From Flavonifractor sp. An10 (GTDB taxonomy: Bacteria > Bacillota > Clostridia > Oscillospirales > Oscillospiraceae), in contig NZ_NFMB01000001.1 of assembly GCF_002161215.1 (NCBI RefSeq), positions 248,001 to 312,000 of the forward strand: 64,000 nt of DNA, in the 5' to 3' direction. Below, piece by piece: positions 1-7,340 of this stretch (the stretch's first letter is position 1; every line of letters begins with the position of its first letter). The position numbers were made by a program, and so were the translations under genes. The notes below the pieces were generated by a model that saw only the letters and a list, made by a program, of their open reading frames with translations, searched no databases and was not told where the DNA came from.

Positions 1-177
1 GGTGACACAGGGAAGCCCCAGGTTTTGAAAGACAGCAGCGTCCCCGGTTTTCAGACAGTCGATCTTGCACACGCAGGGCGCCATACCGCCGCGGGCCAGC
101 AGAGGAAGCAGACTTTTCAGAACAGACGTCTTTCCCACGGCGGAAGCGCCGGAGAAAAGGAGCACTTGACGCGGCAT
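1..177 (-). CDS. P-loop GTPase, N-terminal 59 residues (cut by window edge)
   Basis: The frame is open from an ATG at 175-177 to the left edge. It is preceded on the minus strand by GGAGG and a short spacer. Residues 9-17 read SGASAVGKT, a Walker A loop, directly after a hydrophobic beta strand, as in CobW/HypB/UreG-type GTPases that insert metals or cofactors. A KIDCLKTGD stretch follows near residue 38. The gene is divergent from the Crp/Fnr-ABC operon, and a degenerate copy of the window's inverted repeat lies just upstream (206-223). The specific client cannot be told because the rest of the gene is missing. Confidence 0.7.
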   Translation of the reverse strand, partial: MPRQVLLFSGASAVGKTSVLKSLLPLLARGGMAPCVCKIDCLKTGDAAVFQNLGLPCVT

Positions 178-205
178 CGTGAACCTCCAATCTTGGAATT
201 CGATT

Positions 206-223
206 GATTAGCCATAGCTTACC
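206..223 (-). promoter_or_regulatory. Degenerate copy of the GTTAG-N6-CTAAC operator
   Basis: Reads GATTAGCCATAGCTTACC, two mismatches from the arms of the 18-bp inverted repeat found intact at 318-335. It lies 29 bp upstream of the start of the divergent GTPase gene. On its own it would not be convincing. It is listed because the intact copy faces it across the same intergenic region. Confidence 0.35.
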
Positions 224-278
224 ACAGGAGATGCAGGATTGTCAGTATCAAATGAGACTGGCCGGCAAGCTTTTTTTC

Positions 279-308
279 TTGACTTACGGCGGGGTTTCAG
301 AGTAGAAT
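279..308 (+). promoter_or_regulatory. Promoter of the Crp/Fnr-ABC operon
   Basis: TTGACT at 279-284 and TAGAAT at 303-308, separated by 18 bp, form a good sigma-A promoter. The operator at 318-335 would cover the transcription start, a position suited to repression. Confidence 0.65.
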
Positions 309-317
309 ATAGCAGTA

Positions 318-335
318 GGTTAGCGATGGCTAACC
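318..335 (+). promoter_or_regulatory. 18-bp inverted-repeat operator, intact copy
   Basis: GGTTAGCGATGGCTAACC is a perfect inverted repeat in its outer seven bases. It begins 9 bp after the -10 box and ends just before the AAGGAGGGG ribosome-binding site of the Crp/Fnr gene. It belongs to the RGTTAG-N6-CTAACY family seen at eight further clear sites in the window. Confidence 0.75.
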
Positions 336-359
336 AAGGAGGGGCGTGATCTGGAGCGA

Positions 360-1001
360 ATGATCATACAGGAAAAACTGGCATCGCCACCCTTTTTGGC
401 GGGCGCATCCCTACCGCTGGAGCAGGTGACCTCAAAGAGGTTCCGTGCGGGCCAGATCATCAGCGACAAGCCGAGCGGCGTTTCATCCGTGGGGATGATC
501 GTGTCCGGACGGGTGGAGGTCTATTCCGTGGCACTGGATGGAAAGGATGTGCAGCTCAATGCCCTGACTGCGGGGGAGTGTTTTGGCGTCTGTAATCTGA
601 TGGCCAGCGCCGAGCTGGAAACGGTCTTGCGATGCGGGGAAGAGACAGAAGTCCTATATATTCCTAAGGCGGTCCTACTCTCCTGTATGGAGCAGGATGC
701 AGGACTTGCCATGCGCTATGCGGCCCTGTGCAACCGGAAGCTCCAGTTTCTGCTCCGGCGCATCGAGCTGCTTACGATGCAGTCCTGCCGAGGCCGGCTC
801 ATTGCCCATCTCCTGGAGCAGCAGGATGAGAAGGGCGTGGTAAGGCTCGCCGGGTCCCGGGAGGATCTGGCCCGCCGTCTGGGGGTCAGCCGGGCCGCCC
901 TTTTCCGGGAGCTGTCCGCGCTCCAGTCCATGGGAGCGGCCGCAGTGGACGGAAATTCCATTCGGATCCAGGACCGCCCGTTGCTGGAAGAACTGCTCTA
1001 G
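360..1001 (+). CDS. Crp/Fnr family transcriptional regulator
   Basis: The 213-residue protein has the Crp/Fnr plan. A cyclic-nucleotide-binding-type beta barrel spans roughly residues 25-115, then a long dimer helix, then a winged helix from about 150. The recognition helix SRAALFRELSAL lies near 177-188. It has no N-terminal four-cysteine Fe-S motif like FNR, but six scattered cysteines (74, 78, 92, 109, 124, 143) could allow redox or metal sensing. It is the first gene of an operon with an ABC importer, and an intact inverted repeat lies at its own promoter. The 5-N6-5 geometry of that repeat matches Crp/Fnr sites, so autoregulation is plausible. The ATG at 360 is chosen; its ribosome-binding site is about 15 bp away. 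Confidence 0.88.
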   Translation: MIIQEKLASPPFLAGASLPLEQVTSKRFRAGQIISDKPSGVSSVGMIVSGRVEVYSVALDGKDVQLNALTAGECFGVCNLMASAELETVLRCGEETEVLYIPKAVLLSCMEQDAGLAMRYAALCNRKLQFLLRRIELLTMQSCRGRLIAHLLEQQDEKGVVRLAGSREDLARRLGVSRAALFRELSALQSMGAAAVDGNSIRIQDRPLLEELL

Positions 1002-1047
1002 CACCCCTCCGACACAAAATGATGAACATTTAGAAAGGAACAACGGT

Positions 1048-2094
1048 ATGAAAAAATTGCTCTCTCTGCTCTGTGTCCTGTCCCTGTCTGCCGCGCTGCT
1101 GGCAGGCTGCTCCACCGCCGGGGATGCCGGCACCTCGGAAACGCCCGGTTCGAGCAGCACGCCATCCGACGTGACAGAGATGGCCGATCCGATCGACGTC
1201 AACGTGATGGCCCTGAAGGGCCCCACCGCAATGGGCATGGTGGAGTTCATGAATGAAGCGGACAGTGGAACGATCACAGACAACAACTATCACTTTAATA
1301 TCACCGCCGCCACCGATGAGGTGTCTGCCGCCCTGGCGCAGGGGACCACGGATATCGCCGCCGTCCCCGCCAACCTGGCTTCTGTCCTTTACAACAACAC
1401 CGAGGGCGGCGTGCAGGTGCTGGCCATCAATACGCTGGGCGTGCTTTACATTGTGGAGAGCGGAGACACGGTACACTCCGTGGAGGACCTCCGGGGCAAG
1501 ACCATTTACGCCAGCGGCAAGGGAAACACACCGGAGGCCGCCCTGAATTATGTGCTGACCCAGAACGGTATCGACCCCTCCGCGGATGTGACCATTGAGT
1601 GGAAAAGCGAGCAGGCCGAGTGCCTTTCCGCCCTGATGGCGGAGGAGAACGCCATCGCCATGCTGCCCCAGCCCTTCGTCACCACCGCCCAGGCCCAGAG
1701 CGAGAGCCTGCGGGTGGCGCTGGATCTGACGGAGGAGTGGGACGCCCTTCAGGCTGACAGCGAGACGCCCTCCACCCTGGTCACTGGCGTGGTGGTGGCC
1801 CGGACCACCTTTGTAGAGGAGCATCCGGAGGTGGTATCTGCCTTCCTGGACCACTATCAGGAGTCGGTGGACTATGTCAACTCCAATGTGGAGGAGGCCG
1901 CCCAGCTGGTGGGCCAGTATGAGATCGTCACCGCCGAAGTGGCACAGAAGGCCCTGCCGGAGTGCAACATTGTTTTCATTGAGGGAGCCGAGATGAAGGA
2001 GAAGCTGTCCGGCTATCTGTCGGTTTTGTTCGAGCAGAATCCTCAGTCCGTGGGCGGCGCCCTGCCTGACGACGCCTTTTACTTCAGCCGCTGA
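1048..2094 (+). CDS. ABC transporter substrate-binding lipoprotein (NMT1/TauA-SsuA type)
   Basis: This 348-residue protein has a signal peptide ending in the lipobox LLAGC (Cys21) and a low-complexity Ser/Thr/Gly linker, so it should be a membrane-anchored extracellular binding protein. The body resembles the NMT1/SsuA/TauA class of ligand-binding proteins (cluster with TauC/SsuC-type permeases). It is followed at 5 bp by the permease and then the ATPase, which gives a complete three-part importer. The substrate cannot be read from sequence. The Crp/Fnr gene in front and the neighbouring iron-related regulon make a metal complex or cofactor precursor possible, but sulfonates or thiamine precursors are the usual ligands of the family. 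Confidence 0.82.
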   Translation: MKKLLSLLCVLSLSAALLAGCSTAGDAGTSETPGSSSTPSDVTEMADPIDVNVMALKGPTAMGMVEFMNEADSGTITDNNYHFNITAATDEVSAALAQGTTDIAAVPANLASVLYNNTEGGVQVLAINTLGVLYIVESGDTVHSVEDLRGKTIYASGKGNTPEAALNYVLTQNGIDPSADVTIEWKSEQAECLSALMAEENAIAMLPQPFVTTAQAQSESLRVALDLTEEWDALQADSETPSTLVTGVVVARTTFVEEHPEVVSAFLDHYQESVDYVNSNVEEAAQLVGQYEIVTAEVAQKALPECNIVFIEGAEMKEKLSGYLSVLFEQNPQSVGGALPDDAFYFSR

Positions 2095-2099
2095 CTTTC

Positions 2100-2849
2100 A
2101 TGAAAGGCCGCCGAACCATACGGGCCTGGGCTGTAATCTTTTGGTTGCTCCTGTGGCAGGCAGGCGCCATGGCCATCGATCAGCGCATCATCCTGGTCTC
2201 TCCCCTCCGTGTGCTGGCGCGGCTGACGGAACTGATCCCCACGCTGGATTTTTGGGGCGCCATCTGGTATTCCCTGGTGCGCATCACAGCGGGTTTCCTG
2301 CTTGGAACAGCGGCCGGAGTTGTGCTGGCGGCTCTGTCCGCCCGGTTCCGCCGGGTGGAGGAGCTGCTGGCGCCAGCCCTCCTGGCCATCAAGTCCATTC
2401 CGGTGGCCTCCTTTATCATTCTGGCGCTGATCCTGTTTTCCTCCAAGAATCTGGCGGTGCTGATCTCCTTCCTGATCGTCCTGCCGGTCCTCTATACCAA
2501 TCTGTTGAGCGGCATCCGGGCCGCCGATCCGCAGCTGCTGGAGATGGCCCGGGTGTTCCGCGTCCCCGCACTCCGCGGCATCCGCTACGTGTATCTGCCC
2601 CAGGTGCTCCCATACTTCCGGTCGGCCTGCGGCTCCGCCCTGGGATTGTGCTGGAAGTCCGGCATCGCCGCCGAGGTCATTGGTATGCCAGACGGCTCCA
2701 TCGGCGAACAGCTCCAGCAGGCCAAAATCTATCTGAACACGCCGGACCTGTTTGCCTGGACGCTGGTGATCGTGCTGGTGAGCCTGATATTTGAAAAGGT
2801 ATTCCTGGCTCTGTTGAAGCGGGGAGAACGCGCCCTGGAGAGGATGTGA
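2100..2849 (+). CDS. ABC transporter permease (SsuC/TauC type)
   Basis: The 249-residue membrane protein has about six hydrophobic segments. The cytoplasmic coupling (EAA-type) loop appears near residues 140-160 as EMARVFRVP followed by the conserved YLPQVLPYF. These are hallmarks of the binding-protein-dependent importer permeases of the nitrate/sulfonate/taurine group. The gene starts 5 bp after the binding protein and ends 3 bp before the ATPase, consistent with one transcript and coupled translation. Confidence 0.88.
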   Translation: MKGRRTIRAWAVIFWLLLWQAGAMAIDQRIILVSPLRVLARLTELIPTLDFWGAIWYSLVRITAGFLLGTAAGVVLAALSARFRRVEELLAPALLAIKSIPVASFIILALILFSSKNLAVLISFLIVLPVLYTNLLSGIRAADPQLLEMARVFRVPALRGIRYVYLPQVLPYFRSACGSALGLCWKSGIAAEVIGMPDGSIGEQLQQAKIYLNTPDLFAWTLVIVLVSLIFEKVFLALLKRGERALERM

Positions 2850-2852
2850 GCC

Positions 2853-3431
2853 ATGCAGGATATTGTGATCCGGGGCCTGTGCAAGGCCTTTGACGGGAAA
2901 CAGGTCCTCCGGGACTTTTCCGCCGCTCTGCCGGCGGGACAGGTCACCGGACTCATGGCCCCCTCCGGTGCGGGCAAGACCACCCTGCTGCGGATCCTCA
3001 TGGGACTGGAGACGCCGGACCGGGGGATCATCACGGGCCTGGATGGTCTGCGCCTGAGCGCTGTGTTTCAGGAGGACCGGTTGTGTGAGAACCTGAATCC
3101 GGTGTCTAACCTCCGCCTGGTGACCCCGGCTTTGAGCTGGGAGGCGGCGGAAGCCGCCCTGGCCACCGTGGGGCTGACGGACTGCCCGCGCCAGCCCGCC
3201 CGGGAGCTGTCCGGCGGGATGCGCCGCCGGGTCGCCATCCTCCGGGCACTGCTGACGGAGTACGACCTGCTGTTCCTGGACGAACCCTTTAAGGGCCTGG
3301 ATCGGAAAACCAAGGAGATCGTCATGGCGGACACCCGCCGACGGTGCGCCGGAAGGACGGTGCTGTTCGTCACCCACGACCCGACGGAACTGGAGGCTAT
3401 GGGCGCCGTACAGCGGCTGGAGCTGTCCTGA
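2853..3431 (+). CDS. ABC transporter ATP-binding protein of the same importer
   Basis: A compact 192-residue ATPase with all nucleotide-binding elements: Walker A APSGAGKTT (36-44), Q-loop (Gln73), signature LSGGM (119-123), Walker B LLFLDE (139-144) and H-loop His175. It lacks the C-terminal extension of many SsuB/TauB proteins, so it is on the short side of the family. It is the last gene before a strong terminator and completes the importer encoded from 1048. Confidence 0.9.
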   Translation: MQDIVIRGLCKAFDGKQVLRDFSAALPAGQVTGLMAPSGAGKTTLLRILMGLETPDRGIITGLDGLRLSAVFQEDRLCENLNPVSNLRLVTPALSWEAAEAALATVGLTDCPRQPARELSGGMRRRVAILRALLTEYDLLFLDEPFKGLDRKTKEIVMADTRRRCAGRTVLFVTHDPTELEAMGAVQRLELS

Positions 3432-3475
3432 ACCCCCGACGTGCCGGCAAGGGTACAACAAAAGCAGAAAAGCAG

Positions 3476-3509
3476 AAAAAGTGGATGCCGGAAGGGCATC
3501 CACTTTTTT
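3476..3509. terminator. Bidirectional rho-independent terminator
   Basis: A 9-bp stem GTGGATGCC / GGCATCCAC (3481-3489 with 3495-3503) is flanked by five A on the left and six T on the right. It would end both the importer operon (plus) and the DUF2249 gene (minus), whose stop is only 12 bp away. Confidence 0.9.
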
Positions 3510-3520
3510 CATGACGCGGC

Positions 3521-4207
3521 TCAAAGAACCGTTACCTCCGCGTTCTTCTCACCGAATTTTTCACGCAGCATCTGGCAGATCCGGGGCCGCTCCGCCCCCT
3601 GTTTTTCCTGCTGCTTGATCAGCTTATAGGCTTGGAACAGAGTGGAGGGACCGATCTCCGAACTGAAATAACCGATCCCCTGGTTCCAGGCCAGCAGCTC
3701 AAACACATCGTCCAGGGCCGCTGACTCCACCCCGCAGGCATAGGCTTTGATCAGCTCTCTTGTGGCCTGCCGCATCCGTCCGGCGCCCACGGCGTTGGCC
3801 AGGGAGAGGAGCAGCCGCATTTCATAAGGCAGCGTCCGCTTTTCGCTCTGCCAGGTCAGCGACCAGAAGTCCGCCGCGATCCGGCCCAGCTCCTCGTCGA
3901 TCATGGGATAGTTGAGCAGGGCCAGGGGCTTGAAGGGCGTATCCTCCCCGCCGTCCTTTTTCTCCACACGGCAGAACGAAACATGAAATTCAGCCGGCCC
4001 GGCCTGCTCGGTATGGTGTTCAAACCCAAGGGCCTCCATGGCGGCATAGAGCGGGTGGGGCTCAAAGGTCTGGATGACGGTGAAGCCCTCGCCTACTTCC
4101 AGTCCCATTGCTTTCTGCTTCAGGCCCGGGAAAAAGTTCCCCTGCAGATGGCGTACATCGACGACCTGGAAGTTGGGCGCCTGATCTTTCCAATTTTCGT
4201 AACTCAT
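3521..4207 (-). CDS. DUF2249-domain protein with AhpD-like helical C-terminus
   Basis: Residues about 10-80 match the DUF2249 pattern (VVDVRHLQ... FTVIQTFEPHPLYAAMEALGF), a small fold resembling sulfur-carrier TusA proteins. The second half (about 95-210) looks like a carboxymuconolactone decarboxylase/AhpD-type helical bundle, but the CxxC redox pair of AhpD is missing. The start codon overlaps the stop of the upstream GNAT gene (ATGA), so the two are translationally coupled. The function is unknown. A role in redox or sulfur handling fits the domains but is an inference. Confidence 0.7.
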   Translation of the reverse strand: MSYENWKDQAPNFQVVDVRHLQGNFFPGLKQKAMGLEVGEGFTVIQTFEPHPLYAAMEALGFEHHTEQAGPAEFHVSFCRVEKKDGGEDTPFKPLALLNYPMIDEELGRIAADFWSLTWQSEKRTLPYEMRLLLSLANAVGAGRMRQATRELIKAYACGVESAALDDVFELLAWNQGIGYFSSEIGPSTLFQAYKLIKQQEKQGAERPRICQMLREKFGEKNAEVTVL

Positions 4208-4848
4208 GCGCTGTCTGCCCCCTTGATTCGGTATTCATAGATAATGGTCCGGTTTTCGGAGCCATCCCGGAACGGCGTTTCGGCCACCCTCGCAAAGCCG
4301 CGCTTCTCATAAAATTCCCATGACGCCAGCGTATTGGTCAGCAGACGCACGGTGTCCGCACCGTCAGCCTTGGCTCTGGACAGAAACTGTGTGACCAAGG
4401 CCGTCCCAAGCCCTTTCCGATAGGCTGCTTTGGACGCAAGCGCCACAAGCTCCAGGTCGCAGGCTCCGAAGGCCTTGCTGTCCCGCTCCTGTAATTGGGA
4501 GAAGAAATGATCCCATTGTTTCTGAAAACACTCCGACATTTTATAACGCTTCAAATAGTATTTGAGAAACATCCTGCACCACAAGCCATAGTGCCTTTTG
4601 CACCCATATCGGTTTGCCAAAGTTCGGTCGAAGGCTTTGTCGTATTTCCCGCAAACGAACCCCACGACCTGCCCATCCTCCGCCTCCGCAACAAAGGTGA
4701 AGTTGCATTTTTCAATCAAGACCTGGGCATAATCCCGCAACAGGAACTTGTCGCAATGATCTATAGGGGCCGTAAAAAAGCCTTCATACAGGCACTCACC
4801 GCAGGCCGCGGCGTCTCTTTCTGCGTATGGACGGATCGTAAACACCAT
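4204..4848 (-). CDS. GNAT-family N-acetyltransferase
   Basis: This 214-residue protein has the GNAT layout: an N-terminal strand-helix start (TIRPYAERDAAA), a central strand VVGFVCGKY, then the acetyl-CoA-binding region near residue 150 (ASKAAYRKGLGTALVTQFL, matching the R/Q-x-x-G-x-G/A motif). The C-terminal part ends FYEKRGFARV. It is coupled to the DUF2249 gene by an ATGA overlap. The acceptor substrate cannot be predicted. Confidence 0.82.
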   Translation of the reverse strand: MVFTIRPYAERDAAACGECLYEGFFTAPIDHCDKFLLRDYAQVLIEKCNFTFVAEAEDGQVVGFVCGKYDKAFDRTLANRYGCKRHYGLWCRMFLKYYLKRYKMSECFQKQWDHFFSQLQERDSKAFGACDLELVALASKAAYRKGLGTALVTQFLSRAKADGADTVRLLTNTLASWEFYEKRGFARVAETPFRDGSENRTIIYEYRIKGADSA

Positions 4849-4877
4849 GATCGTGCTCCCCGTATGTGAGTCTTACT

Positions 4878-5198
4878 TCAGTTATTCCGAAACGGTTGCC
4901 ACTCGAATGTCCACTTCCCGCCCTCTTTCAAGACGAGTTGGGGAGACTGTTCTGTCAGCAAGGTGCGGTCAAATTCAGATTGAACATCCGCTGGAAGTTT
5001 GGAAAACCCCTCCGGGTCAAAGTGACGGAACAGGTCTCCCCAGGTGGAGTCTGCTGCCGGCGTGAATCCTTCCGTTGCCGCAGGTCCCTCCAACGGGGAC
5101 GGTGACTCGCTTTCTGCATCCCCGTGATTCATCATCCCGCAGCCGGTTAGCAGGCAAAAGATAGCAAGCGCAGCCAGAACCGTTTTCCACCGTTTCAA
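4878..5198 (-). CDS. Small lipoprotein of unknown function
   Basis: The 106-residue product begins with a lysine/arginine n-region and a hydrophobic core, then the lipobox LLTGC with Cys at about 20, followed by a Ser/Pro/Glu-rich linker. This predicts a lipid-anchored extracellular protein. The C-terminal 60 residues (LFRHFDPEGFSKLPADVQ...) match no family I recognise. It lies 11 bp downstream of the methyltransferase gene and probably shares its transcript. Confidence 0.65.
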   Translation of the reverse strand: MKRWKTVLAALAIFCLLTGCGMMNHGDAESESPSPLEGPAATEGFTPAADSTWGDLFRHFDPEGFSKLPADVQSEFDRTLLTEQSPQLVLKEGGKWTFEWQPFRNN

Positions 5199-5209
5199 AA
5201 CAATCCCCC

Positions 5210-5908
5210 CTATTCAGCGGTTCCCAGTCCTGTTCCTGGATATCTCCCGTGCAGGCGTCCTTCACTCCTGCTCTGCGCGGTGATCCGTTCCGCCGGTGTC
5301 CACCGGCAGGCGGCGCAACAAAGGGGCAGCACACGGCCGCCCAGCAGTGCGTGCTCCACCACCCAGAAATCGTGCATGGACAGATAGGAGACAAACTCTC
5401 CAGCGTTCCAGCGGTGGTAAACATGGAAACCGGTTCGCTCCATACACCAGGTGCGAAGCCTTGCCAGCCGCCCTCCGCCGTGGACAAAGGTAGGGGCAAA
5501 CAACCATCCGCCCGGCTTCAGAACCCGCTGGATCTCCCGGAGCACGCGATCCGGCTCCGGCAGGATGTGCAGGGCATTGGCGATGACCACCGCGTCGAAG
5601 GACTCCGGCGCGTAGGGCAGATGGGCGGCATCCTGGACAGAGAAGTGGAGGCGTGAGGAGCCGATCCGCTTTTTCGCCTCCTGGATCATAGCGGGAGCGG
5701 CGTCCGTGGCCTCCCAGAGCCGGACATAGGGCGAGAGCGGAAAGGACAGCTGCCCCGTGCCGCAGGCCAGCTCCAGCACGTTCATATCCCGGGAGAGATG
5801 GGGCCGGATCCGCTCACACACCGCCGCGTACAGCGGTGCGGAGCGGTCCATGGACCTGGTATAATGCCGGGCAGTCTTCTGCCAAAAAGCCAATTCAGAT
5901 TCCTTCAT
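5210..5908 (-). CDS. Class I SAM-dependent methyltransferase (UbiE-like)
   Basis: The 232-residue protein has motif I VLELACGTGQ near residue 45, the acidic motif II ATDAAP, a QDAAHLPYAPESFDAVV motif III region and the RVLKPGGW post-motif, all typical of small-molecule methyltransferases. The last 40 residues are basic and poorly conserved-looking. Its promoter (TTGCAA 5971-5976, TATCTT 5948-5953, 17-bp spacer, minus strand) is followed by an intact copy of the window-wide inverted repeat at 5928-5945. That ties it to the putative iron/redox regulon. The substrate is unknown. Confidence 0.85.
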   Translation of the reverse strand: MKESELAFWQKTARHYTRSMDRSAPLYAAVCERIRPHLSRDMNVLELACGTGQLSFPLSPYVRLWEATDAAPAMIQEAKKRIGSSRLHFSVQDAAHLPYAPESFDAVVIANALHILPEPDRVLREIQRVLKPGGWLFAPTFVHGGGRLARLRTWCMERTGFHVYHRWNAGEFVSYLSMHDFWVVEHALLGGRVLPLCCAACRWTPAERITAQSRSEGRLHGRYPGTGLGTAE

Positions 5909-5927
5909 GGTGCGATGCCTCTTTTGT

Positions 5928-5945
5928 GGTTAGTATCTGCTAACC
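5928..5945 (-). promoter_or_regulatory. 18-bp inverted-repeat operator, methyltransferase promoter
   Basis: GGTTAGTATCTGCTAACC; with flanks the arms extend to TGGTTAG / CTAACCA. It lies immediately downstream of the -10 box (5948-5953) of the minus-strand methyltransferase promoter, the same geometry as the copies at 318 and 9559. Confidence 0.75.
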
Positions 5946-6050
5946 ATAAGATACTACAACCCGCAAAAGATTGCAAGTCCCCGCGAGGAGCAAATGTGTT
6001 GAGAGAAACGAGTAGATGACCATGAAGGATGCCGGCGCCTCTCTGTTTTC

Positions 6051-6473
6051 TCAGGCGAGGGCCGCGCCCAGGGCCCGGCAGGCCGACAGGGCCTCCTCAT
6101 CCGGAGCCTCGTTGCAGATCACGCTGTCACAGACGAGGTTTGCCCCGTCGTCGTTGCACCGGGCCTCCCAGCTGCGCATCCATTCGCCGTCGCCCCATCC
6201 GTAGGAACCGAACAGGGCGATGCTCTTCCCGCTCAGCCGGCCCTCACAGGCGGTAAACATGGGCTCAAACTCACTCTCCTCCAGCTGCTCCGACCCCATG
6301 GAGGGGCAGCCAAAGGCAATGGCGTCATACTCGCTGACCTGCTCGGGGGAAAACTCGGAGGCGGTGAGCAGGGACACCTCGGCCCCCTTTTCCTTGGCAC
6401 CTTCCACGACCGCCGCGGCCATGGCCTCGGTGTTGCCGGTGCCGCTCCAATAAACAACTGCGATTTTGCTCAT
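6051..6473 (-). CDS. Flavodoxin
   Basis: From the ATG at 6473 the product is 140 residues. It starts MSKIAVVYWSGTGNTEAMA, the FMN-phosphate loop (T/S-x-T-G-x-T) of short-chain flavodoxins, and has the aromatic FMN-stacking region SYGWGDGEW near residue 90. An upstream TTG at 6485 is open, but the ATG gives the usual family start. Flavodoxins replace ferredoxins when iron is scarce. The adjacent DUF3793 gene is a common clostridial companion, which fits an iron-limitation response. Confidence 0.92.
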   Translation of the reverse strand: MSKIAVVYWSGTGNTEAMAAAVVEGAKEKGAEVSLLTASEFSPEQVSEYDAIAFGCPSMGSEQLEESEFEPMFTACEGRLSGKSIALFGSYGWGDGEWMRSWEARCNDDGANLVCDSVICNEAPDEEALSACRALGAALA

Positions 6474-6515
6474 AAGAATCAACAACCTTTCTGATTTACT
6501 TGGATTTGGAAAACA

Positions 6516-7067
6516 TCAGCCAGCTACCGTGAGCTGCTCGATGGACTTCCCCTGTTCCCACTGCTGGGAATAGATTTTGCTGCATTTTTTGTACCTTCGA
6601 AAGATACACTTGGCCGCTTGTTCATCACCGTAGACCTTCCAGCAGCCAACGCACTTGTGATTGCACGCTTTATTGAGAATGAAACCCAGGACATCCTCCG
6701 GCGGATAGCTGAGAAACAGGCCGATCTCATGGGGGAATTCTCCGTCCGACCGCAGACGTTGGATCAGGTGGATCACACACCGGTTGGAATCTTCCGGCGT
6801 ATAACCATATTGCAGGAGCAGTCCCCTGGAACAGTGATCTGCCAGATCACACTCCAGCGCATTGGGCCGGTAGACATAGATAAGGGCACGGCCTTTCTGA
6901 ACTCTCAGCGGCAGGGCGCGGATCCCCTTGGGGACCAGCTTCCTGTTCAAGCGGCATAATTCTTTTGTCAGTGCGGCTTTGCAGGGGCAGGCGCAGGAAA
7001 ACAGGTTTCCGGTTTTGATCCCTGCCAAAGTCGGGGCGCAGTGGCGAATGACCAGGTCTTCTGACAT
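6516..7067 (-). CDS. DUF3793 family protein
   Basis: The 183-residue protein carries the family hallmark HEIGLFLSYPPEDVLGFI near residue 115, and cysteine-containing segments (SCACPCK near 25, NHKCVGCWKVYG near 138). The family is widespread in clostridia next to flavodoxins and iron-uptake genes, and its biochemical role is not established. Eight or more cysteines suggest metal or redox function, which is an inference. It is probably cotranscribed with the small membrane protein upstream and the flavodoxin downstream. Confidence 0.8.
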   Translation of the reverse strand: MSEDLVIRHCAPTLAGIKTGNLFSCACPCKAALTKELCRLNRKLVPKGIRALPLRVQKGRALIYVYRPNALECDLADHCSRGLLLQYGYTPEDSNRCVIHLIQRLRSDGEFPHEIGLFLSYPPEDVLGFILNKACNHKCVGCWKVYGDEQAAKCIFRRYKKCSKIYSQQWEQGKSIEQLTVAG

Positions 7068-7124
7068 AAGCTTTATCCCCCGAAAAGAAATGGACTTTCT
7101 GTTTGACGCTGTGCGATATTCACG

Positions 7125-7280
7125 TCAAAGCAGTTTTTTATGACTGTTATGAGACTGTGGCTTCTCATGGTGTAAGAACCAATATGCGAGCTTTTTAATC
7201 ATCTGACAGATCGCGCAGATGACAGCACAGAACAGCAAAGCGGCCAAGCCATATCCCAAAGACTGTACTGCCTCGTTCAT
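7125..7280 (-). CDS. 51-residue single-span membrane protein
   Basis: A short frame with an ATG at 7278-7280 and a GGCGG-type ribosome-binding site. Residues 8-27 form one hydrophobic helix containing three cysteines (FCAVICAIC), followed by a basic, histidine-rich tail (FLHHEKPQSHNSHKK). It sits 57 bp upstream of the DUF3793 gene. In clostridia this position is often held by small FeoB-associated or Cys/His-rich membrane proteins, so a metal-related role is possible but unproven. Confidence 0.55.
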   Translation of the reverse strand: MNEAVQSLGYGLAALLFCAVICAICQMIKKLAYWFLHHEKPQSHNSHKKLL

Positions 7281-7340
7281 CGTACCGCCTCTTTTCTAAT
7301 CTTCTCCGCGCAATATTGATGATGGGTACCGCTGGCTCCG

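Noticed and set aside
318-335. Reading the common operator as a standard DtxR/IdeR box
   Set aside because: The half-site is the same, but the box needs a 1-bp centre; here six bases separate the arms in every copy. Kept only as one of two hypotheses for the regulator.
346-362. Five-codon frame GTG...TGA overlapping the Crp/Fnr start codon
   Set aside because: It sits well behind AAGGAGGGG and could couple translation, but so short a frame with no other support cannot be claimed.
2079-3524. 481-codon minus-strand frame opposite the permease and ATPase genes
   Set aside because: Composition is Gln/His/Gly-rich nonsense, and it crosses a terminator; the plus-strand genes are certain.
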